From Montifringilla adamsi (lineage: Eukaryota > Chordata > Aves > Passeriformes > Passeridae): a DNA stretch of 64,000 nt. The first letter of the stretch is position 1. Each line of letters begins with the position of its first letter. The stretch lies in the NCBI GenBank assembly GCA_017590115.1, contig JAGGNK010006604.1:310001-374000 (forward strand). The letters run 5' to 3'. This document shows positions 56,098 to 64,000 of the stretch, one piece after another. The notes beneath the pieces were generated by a model. That model was not told where the DNA came from. It was given only the letters and a program-made list of their open reading frames with translations, and did not search any database. The position numbers were made by a program, and so were the translations under genes.

Positions 56098-59000
56098 TGC
56101 CTCATTCCAGGCTCACCTCACACAGGCACAACCGGCACAACTAACTCACCTGCTTGGGAAGAGCAAGGTCTCTGTCCAGACAGACACTTTCACTCTCAGT
56201 AGCCACTTCTACACCACAAATTCATCCTTCAGGGAAGCTCCTGACAGCAAGGGGCAGCAGCACTGCAGCAGGCAGAGCGGAGTTTCCTTCCCCGCTGGGG
56301 GGTGTTCTTATCAGAGGTTTTGCTTATCATTACTAACATATGTTATCTGAAAATTTACATTCCCATTAGCTACAGAAATAACTGTTGCCAGTTTATTACA
56401 GATTCTTGCATAAATCAGATACCCTGATAGCTCCCAGAGGATCACAGCTCACCTTGGGGAGGGATGGAGAGCAGTGAGTGAGACAGGGGCAGTGGCAGCC
56501 CTTGGCCCCAGCCTGTGGCCATGCCTGGCTGCCCTGGAGAACGGGACACAGAACTCGAGCTGCAGTGACGAGCCTCCTTCAGCTGCACGCTGGCAGGCTT
56601 GGGCTCTCCGGGGGAAACAGCAGTGTCATGAGACTGAGGAGGATCAGCAAGGCTGGAAACTCTGCACGGGCCCAGCCACAGGCCGTGAACACCTCGCTGC
56701 GGCAGCTGCGATTTCAGGCCAGGCCCGTCTCCTTCCTGCCTCGCTGTGCTGCCAGCAGCATTCTCTTCCCTGTCTCTAATATTTTAATTGCTGTTTTAAA
56801 GAGCAGTATTTGGAAAGAGAGTCTGCTACAAGGTGCACAGGTCAAATAAACTCCATGTTTGCTTATCTTCCGGAGGAAAAAATAATTAGCCACAAGCTGG
56901 AGGTGTTTTCTTTCAGCCTCAGGGACCTTTCAGCAGCAGTCAGCTTTCTGCCTCTCCCTCTCATTTACATATAGACAGATATAGATTAATTAGGCAAAAA
57001 GAACTTACACCAAATTTGAAACCATTGACCTATATTTTAGGTTGGCTGTCCTCGTGTCCTTGAGGTTTGTTGAGGTCTTGCTGTGTTTGGCTGTGCTGAA
57101 TGCATTAGAATATTTTTGTATCACATTGCTCACTATCTGGACATAACATTCAAAGATCTTAATCCCTGGGTCAGTCAACCCCCTCCTTGAAGGGTCACCC
57201 TGTTCTTCCCCATGACAAATCAATAGCCCAGAAAGTGACAAATGCCTGAAACTGTAGGATTTCTGAAGCCCCACGTCTCAGCTATGAACTCCTTCAGTCA
57301 GGCAATAATTCCATGGAAGCTGTTGCTGTGCTCTGCACCTGAATATATTTCTTTGATAGCAGTGCCCAGCACATGCACCCACACTGAAAACCTGTATTAC
57401 TCAACAACAAGGTATAAAATTAGCCCTGAAAGCCACCAAATCTGAACAGTCAAAAAGCTGCTCCCCAGGCATCACAGCATTCCTGTAAATCACTAGTGCA
57501 GGACTTTACAACACTGTTACTACAGACACAGGTATTTATTGGGGTTTGAAGTGCTGGAAACAGGAATCCCTGTGCACATGAAATCCCAGTGATTTATTTT
57601 AATGCATTTTGTAAGTAAATTCTTGACAGATGGATGAAGCACCAGAAGGGTGACACAAGGGAGTCAGCAGGTGGACAGAGAAGCCAAGAACGGACTGGCA
57701 CTGATCAGATTATCCACTCCAAATACCTTGAGACAAGCACAATCTGCCCACACAACAGACTGGCGCTGACCAGATAAACAGCAAAAACAGCGTGGAGTTG
57801 CAGCCCTCCCCAGCTGCACCCCGTTCCAGACGTGGCTCCTTCCCGGGCTGGGGCTGCAGGGACCCTGGCAGCCATTCCCAGGTGCCCGGGCTGCACGGAG
57901 GGACACGAGGGCTGTGACCCCAGGGCTGGCACGGCCCCCTTGCCATGCCCTGCCGGGGGCACAGCCCCTGCCCCAGCTCTCTGGCTCCAGCCTTGCACAC
58001 ACACGCCTGGTGGCAGGGCTCCCCATCGCCAGCCTGTCCTCATGAGGGCCCCTGCCAGAGCAAATCCAAGCAAAATCATCTGCTGCCATTCCGTTGTTAC
58101 AAACAATCCTGGTACTTCTGCTCGAATGAAACAATGGAGGCTTTTTTAGGACAATTTCAAAGCTAATGACCAGATATGCCTGTGTCTCTTCCTGCTTTCT
58201 GATGTTACCTGTCCGGCTCAGCCTGGTGCTGACTCCTCCAAGCTGCCGTGCCACTGAGAGGTGGGCTTGTGTCAGTCCACAGCAGCACCACCAGGGGAAG
58301 GTGCCCTCCCTCTGGCGTGAGGAGCTGGCCAGGACTCGGGTCTGTGCCCCTGCAGAGCTGCAGGGTTTGAAGTGTCTTTCTGACCTGCAGCCTTCCCTCA
58401 GAACCGCCAGCTGGGGAATGTTTGGGTCAGGTTATTCCAAGTACATGGTACACCGTGATTACTGTCAGGTCTCGTTCACCACTTTTACTGCCTCATCATC
58501 CCGTTGCCCTGCTGAAAAAAATAACTTGCACCTTCCCTGTAACACTGTCTTTAAAAACTGAGGGAAGCTGTGGCTCCAGACCAGCAGAGCCCTTGCCCAC
58601 ACCCTTGATGCACAGTCCTTGTCGTGAATGCTGGACTTAGGGAGGGACTGAACGTGCAGAAGGAAGAGCAATGGCCTGACTGAGACACAGAGAGAAAAAA
58701 ACCTCAAAGTGTTAGCTGCTCAAAACAGAGAGGCTCAAAACCACCTGCAGAAGAAATCAATTCTTCTGGGTCTCTCTTCCGCTGTAACCGTGGTAGGTGT
58801 TGATGTAACAATCACAAATAAAACTCCATTAAAAACCTGTAGCATGTATGTCAGTGGTGCCTTTTAACGAGCTCAGCCTGAGGGACAGTCCCTGTGTGCT
58901 GTTCCACTCCTTACCTCACGTCTTCACAGATGTCTCTTGACAGGTCCTTCCACAGTTCAACAGATTGTTTATGATGTCCTAGAAGAAAAAGAGCTTCAAC

Positions 59001-61230
59001 TGATGAAACCAAAATCCCAACCAGAACTGGAAGTTTGTTTTCTTCTTTTACCCTTGAAAATAATCACTTACACAAAACACATTTCCAGAGATTATTATAT
59101 CCACATTGCACATCTGCAAAAACTCAAGGAATTTTGCACACCAGCAGAGAGCTTCACATATTAAAATGAAAATGAAACAAGGTTTGGCTATAAACATTTC
59201 CTGGATTAAATCTTGCCTGCTCCCATGTTGCTCTGAAGGCAGTGGCACAGTTTAGAGGCACCTGGGAAGGATCACTGTCATTCCTGTTTGCACTGCCACT
59301 GCAAGGCTGCTCTTGGTGCTGGACACTGCAGCTCGGGCCACCCAGAGCGGGGCCACCACGAGCCTCTGCCAAAGACCCTCCCCACCCTCCCTCACCACAG
59401 CACAACCTTCCTCCCGAGCTTCCCAGGCAGAAGAGCTTGAGAGCAGATCACCAAAGTGAATGTGTAACTGCACACTGAGATCTCCAGGGCCTCGTGGCAC
59501 AGCCCCACCTGCAGAGTGAGCGCCTCCTCTCACCAGGGCTAAACTGCTGCTCGCCATCGCCCTTCAGTGAGATGATTTGGACAGCGACTTTGCCCTGCTC
59601 TTTTGGAATTTACTGCTTTCCTGTGGCTCCTTCTCCTAGACCTTCTTTCCTCTGTCTGCTTTATTTTTCTCTTTTTACCAGAAAAACTAGCCTCATCTGC
59701 CTAAAATGCAATTTTCAGCCACAAATGGCTTATAACTTTCAATGTGACTGTGGCAGCACTCTCTGAGTGACAATAGAAATAAATAAATAACACCTTTTCA
59801 CGGTGCTGTAGAGACTGATTTTGCCCTTGGCTGAGTTCTCTACATTCATTTATTGACTTAATTCTCAGTGATCAAAGCACACATTGGCTCCAGGACATGG
59901 CATTAAGATGTGTAAGCTGAGCAGAGCCAAACAGGGACAAAATATTGCTGGTCAAGATTTCCAGAAATGATTGGCTGTTTTGTGTAGCCAGCTTGCAACT
60001 TTTTCAGCATGTAATTTCTCAATATGTTTGTTTGTTTGTTTTTAAATGGTGGCCCTCAAAACAATTATTTATTTTTAAAAAAATTTGGCTGCCCTCATAG
60101 TGCAAGCCGCATTCCCACTAAATAGGAAACACGGAGTATTTGTGTTTAACATAAACCAAAGGACAGTCCCAGACATGGCAGGGCTGTGAGACACAACAGG
60201 TCCTTCAGCATCCAGGCTCAATGAAGGAGCCCCATGGACGTGCCCAGTCACTGCCACCAGCTGGTGTGGCAGTCCCAATGGCCAGAGGATGCTTGAGAAG
60301 CCAGATATGCAGGGAGAAGTAATGGACTTCAGTAAGTCAAGGGACACTTGACTTCGATATATCTGGGAAAACAGACGCAGCTCCCACCTGAGAGCCAAGG
60401 AGGGAGCTGTAAGTGTTCTGTGCTGTCACCACACAGGGGAGGATTCACCAGCCTGGCCTTCCCCGGGTGATGCAGTGGATCACTGTGAGTCTGCAGCTCC
60501 GTGCTCCCAGCACCGTGTCCCAGCTCGTGCCATCAGGGCTTCCAAACCCTGGGGTGTGGAAAACCCCAAACTCTGGAGGTGCAGGGAGAAGCTCTGCCCA
60601 AGCAGTGCAGGCAGGAGCCAGCACAGCGTGAGCTCCACATCGGATTAAATCAATCACTCCTCAGCAGCTGCTGCCCGGGTGAAATCACCACCAACCAGCA
60701 TTTCACCTCACTGGTTTTTGAACACTGCAGCACTTAGATGAAGTGTGCACTGTTTGGCTGGACCAGCCCTTCCCAGGCAAACCTCTCCATGGCTCCAAGG
60801 CCGTGGGTGGCCGGGTAACAGGCAGTTAAAACAGTGCCTTCAGCCTGGTGTCAGGGACAGCAGCAGAGAGAAGCCTCCAGCTGGTGTGTGCTGTGGGGCA
60901 GTGGGATGGGATGGCACCAGGGAAAACTCCAGCAGCTGTGCAAGATAAGCTGCTGGGAGAGGAGCTGATCCTGGCACCTGCACACAGGAGAACAGGGAAT
61001 GCCTGTGGAGGGCTGGAATATGCACCTTTGAGATGAGAACCTGTCACCCCTAAGAGCCTTGGAGATGTGTCTGCTGGCAGTCAGCCAGAGATGCCATTCA
61101 TTAGAGTTAAACCTGTTAATGGTGGACACCCCAAGGCACCATTCCCTACCAAAATAATAAAAAAAAAAGCCCTGTAAACACAAAACTGCAATGTGTTTTA
61201 GCTTTTACACAATAACAAAACCCCAGCTCC

Positions 61231-61258
61231 CAGGATTCAGGATTCAGGATTCAGTATT
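61231..61258. repeat. 7-bp repeat CAGGATT, three copies
   Basis: CAGGATTCAGGATTCAGGAT then TCAGTATTC. Confidence 0.8.
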
Positions 61259-61540
61259 CTGTATCAGCAATAATGACTAAAACTATTGAAAGTCATTAAA
61301 GAACTTGCTAATCAGTCTCTTAATTGAGGCTATCTGTTTTGCTTTACACAGAGACAAATTAAGCAGGTTAAAGCAGCTCCCAGCAAACATCTGTTGAAGC
61401 AATTCAAAATTAATGACAAATAAAACTGAGTTCCCTTTGTGGTTGATTTTTCTCCCGACAGTACCTATAAACATGCTGTCATGACTTGTCAATTCAAAAC
61501 AACTTTGCAGCACATTCCCATCCCCTCTCAACATCTGGGA

Positions 61541-61860
61541 ATCACAAAATCGTTTCAGTTGGAAAAGCCCTACCAGACCACCAAGCCCAACCATCCCCCA
61601 GCACTGCCAAGGCCACCACTACCCACATGCCCAAGTGCCATCCACAGGGCTTTTAAACCCCTCCAGGGATGGGCACTCAGCACTGCTCTGGGCAGCTGAG
61701 CCAGGGCTGGAGACCCTTTCCAGGAAGGAATATTCCCAAAATCCACCCTGAGCCTGCCCTGGCCCAGCCTGAGGCCGTTCCCTCTGCTCCTGTCCCTGTT
61801 CCTGGAGCCCAGCCCGCCCCCCCAGCTGTCCCCTCCTGGCAGGAGCTGTGCAGAGAGAGA
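61541..61860 (-). mobile_element. CR1 LINE 3' fragment, minus strand, longest copy
   Basis: The plus-strand text TCACAAAATCGTTTCAGTTG, GAAAAGCCCTACCAGACCAC, CAAGCCCAACC, then CTTTTAAACCCCTCCAGGGA, GGAAGGAATATTCCCAAAAT and GAGGCCGTTCCCTCTGCTCC is the reverse complement of a CR1 3' region of about 300 bp. The subfamily differs from the GC-rich trio (GTTGGAAAAG rather than GGTTGGAATGG). No reverse-transcriptase coding sequence is included. Confidence 0.85.
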
Positions 61861-61940
61861 AGATCCCCCCTGACAGGTCAGGGCTGGAGAGAGACATCAG
61901 GGTGTGGAGCCTTGACCCAGAGCTTTGGGAGCTGTGTCCC

Positions 61941-61975
61941 AGTGCCACCAGTGCCACCAGTGCCACCAGTGCCAG
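61941..61975. repeat. 9-bp repeat AGTGCCACC, four copies
   Basis: Starts at 61941, 61950, 61959 and 61968, the last ending GCCAGG. Confidence 0.9.
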
Positions 61976-62000
61976 GGGATCGTTCCCAGCGTTCCCAGCA

Positions 62001-62060
62001 CAGTGCTGCACACCTGCGCCCAGTGCTGCACACCTGTGCCCAGTGCTGCACACCTGTGCA
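62001..62060. repeat. 20-bp repeat, three copies
   Basis: CAGTGCTGCACACCTGTGCC starts at 62001, 62021 and 62041 with one or two substitutions. Each unit carries a CACCTG E-box, as in the 10-bp arrays, though the rest of the unit differs. Confidence 0.95.
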
Positions 62061-64000
62061 GATGGCTGGGCAGCCCCAGGCTGCTCCCTGCACAGGCAGG
62101 TGCTGCAGATGCCACTTGCCAGCTGGAGAGCAGTAGCCAAAGAGTTTTTTGAAGGAAAAGCAGTAAAATCCCAGTACCAGGTCCAGTAAGAAAGCAGAAG
62201 GAGCCACGGCACTGCTCAGACACTAATTGGGAGCTCAGAGAGCTGGCTGCAGCACGCCATGCGAGCAGGCCTTAGAGGCATTTTGGAGCAGGTTGGTTCA
62301 GCAGCGCAGGTGCCAGCCAAGGCTGTGGCCCCAGCGCTCTGCCGTGCCCCACACAGCCCACCCCGAGTGCTGGCTGCTCCCAGCAGCCCACCACAGCCTC
62401 CTGCCCCCGGGGCAGCTGTCTCCAGACCTCGGTGCCTTGCAGTCTCCTTACAGTGACAGACAAGCTGGCACAGAGCTGTTTTTCTCTCTCAGGGATCTGC
62501 AGAGCGTTCTGCCCGTGGAGCTGGCTCGTGACAAACAGCCGGGGTGTTCATTTGCTTGCTCGCTGATTACTTTGCTCATTAATACCTTTGCTGCCCGTAC
62601 CTGCACTGCCCTGGCAGCACAGCGCCGAGTCCCACACGCCCCAGGACAACAGCTCTTCTGACAGTAAGAAACTCAAACCGAGGGCACCAAGATCAGAGAC
62701 CTTCTGCAGCAGCCTCTCCATCCAGCAGACAGTGACACCAACAATGTTGACCAGCCCAGGAGGGAAATGTTCCCCAGCCCTGGACTCGTGGCAGCTGTCC
62801 TGCCCCACCTGGCAGCACTGCCTTTCCCCCAGCTCCAAAGACAGCGTGCACAGCTTGGGCTGGAGGTCATGGCTGAGCCTTCAGCCAGGGGTGGACAATC
62901 CACCTGGGAACTCACTGCTGTTGTCCATCATGGCTGTATGGAAAAGCCTGGCTTTCGAGGGTGTTTGGGTAAAACCCTTGCCCATAACTGCCCATAACTT
63001 CTCAGATGGATTTTCAAACTAGACAGATGCCCAGCTTAAACAGAAGTTGATGAAAATATTTATATTAGTAAGAGTTAAATATATTTCCAAAAAAAAGTAA
63101 GCCTTGGGAAAATCCCAGTGAGCAGTTGGCCACACCTCTAGCAGCCCATCGCCTTTTACATCATGTCTGTCAGTGACAAAAACTCTCTGCCTTTCCTTAT
63201 CACACCAGTACAAAAACCCAGATAAAACTGCACAGAAGAGGGTGAGGGAGAAGATGCATTGCAAGCTGACTGGTATGAGTGACCCCAGCCAAGGGGGTGG
63301 CAGCAGCTGCCTGCCAGCCCACAGCCCGTCTGCACTCTGGAGCAGCAGGCTGGGAGCAGCCCAGGCACTCAGCTTGGGGCATCCCCAGGTGCAGCCAGGG
63401 CTCCCCCCTGCCAGCTGAGGTGTCCATTCCACACACAGGCTGGTAAATTGGGAATCTTATGGTTATTGCTGAAATGAGGTCATTCAGATCTCCTGAATTC
63501 AAATTATGGAATTCTGGCATTTACATTTTAACAACAGTTTCCCCCTCCCTTCCATGTTTTACACGTGCAGATGGTTCTGACACATGCTACCCAATGCTTT
63601 TTTGTGGATGTATGTTTTTGGGTCGGTTTTTTTTTTTTTCCTTTGCAAACCAGAAAGCTGCTCTAGGAAACCTAATGGATGAATAGTCTGTTCTCCAACT
63701 TAATGAAGCTGGTGCCAAGCTTCCAAGCAAGAGCCATCAGGAAGCTTTCAACCATAATGCTCAAGACAGAGCTTTTACATATGAAGTGGAACAGAAATCT
63801 CGGTGCTGTCCCAGCCCAGCAGGGAGAGGGAAGGCTGTGGCACAGCTGGCAGCAGTGGCACAGCATCACCTCACTGCTTGGCAGGGCTGTGGGCAAGAGC
63901 AGGAGTCGGAAGCCTGAGCTGCAGCTGTGCAGCAGAATGGCAGCAGGGTGAGGAGAGCTGTCCTGGGGGAGCACACTCAGAGCTCCCTCTGACTGCACAT
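62061..64000. other. single-copy DNA to the window end
   Basis: GC-rich at 62230-62900 with overlapping chance frames on both strands, then AT-rich at 63010-63170 and mixed. A T-run lies near 63627-63639. No exon, CR1 or RNA gene was recognised. Confidence 0.4.

Larger units (their letters stand above)
55721..61540. other. long single-copy stretch, no gene recognised
   Basis: Two short repeats occur (56031-56097 and 61231-61258, listed separately). GC-rich sequence at 57800-58050 has overlapping chance frames on both strands (up to 196 codons). (GTTT)n lies near 60025-60042. Nothing else was identified in 5.8 kb. Confidence 0.4.

Overview
This window looks like vertebrate, and specifically avian, non-coding nuclear DNA. 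The evidence is about a dozen short, 5'-truncated copies of the CR1 LINE 3' tail (the dominant interspersed repeat of birds), together with many GC-rich minisatellites set between AT-rich single-copy segments. A songbird is plausible from the repeat texture, but I cannot fix the species. I recognise no protein-coding gene, tRNA, rRNA or known small RNA. Every long open frame either lies in a tandem repeat whose unit lacks stop codons, lies antisense to CR1, or is an unrecognised short frame without supporting signals. The window is therefore best read as intergenic or deep intronic DNA. One single N at 17698 marks an ambiguity or join in the assembly.

Layout. 1-4970: two local tandem duplications (60-bp and 129-bp units) flanking an AT-rich 78-codon open frame, then an 0.8-kb minisatellite of 43-bp units (2693-3514). 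4971-13.8 kb: mostly single-copy DNA with three CR1 tails and an 0.8-kb 16/17-bp minisatellite (9138-9955). 13.8-18.3 kb: an array with 24 copies of a perfect NF-kB consensus decamer, two CR1 pieces, 49-bp repeats, and a 10-bp E-box minisatellite lodged inside a 42-bp repeat. 18.3-24.6 kb: single-copy DNA with a second copy of the E-box array and its flank at 22.5 kb, and a 17-bp minisatellite at 24.4 kb. 27.9-28.95 kb: a very GC-rich complex with a 0.55-kb G-quadruplex-prone array. 29-35 kb: AT-rich segments and a pair of CR1 tails. 35060-36143: a 543-bp segment duplicated head to tail, with its first 448 bp identical. 36-50 kb: single-copy DNA with a 21-bp pyrimidine-rich repeat resembling serial splice acceptors (44.2 kb) and an A/C-rich minisatellite (47.7 kb). 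50.2-51.0 kb: a minus-strand TATA/CCAAT promoter-like block, probably a solo retroviral LTR, next to a CpG-dense patch. 51-64 kb: single-copy DNA with two CR1 fragments, a possible conserved element at 55.4 kb, and short repeats at 62 kb.

No genes act together here. What may be functional is regulatory: tandem arrays that multiply transcription-factor-like motifs (kB, E-box, AP-1/NF-E2, nuclear-receptor half-sites), the LTR-like promoter, and AT-rich segments that look like candidate conserved elements. All functional readings are inference from motifs; only the repeat structures themselves are directly visible.
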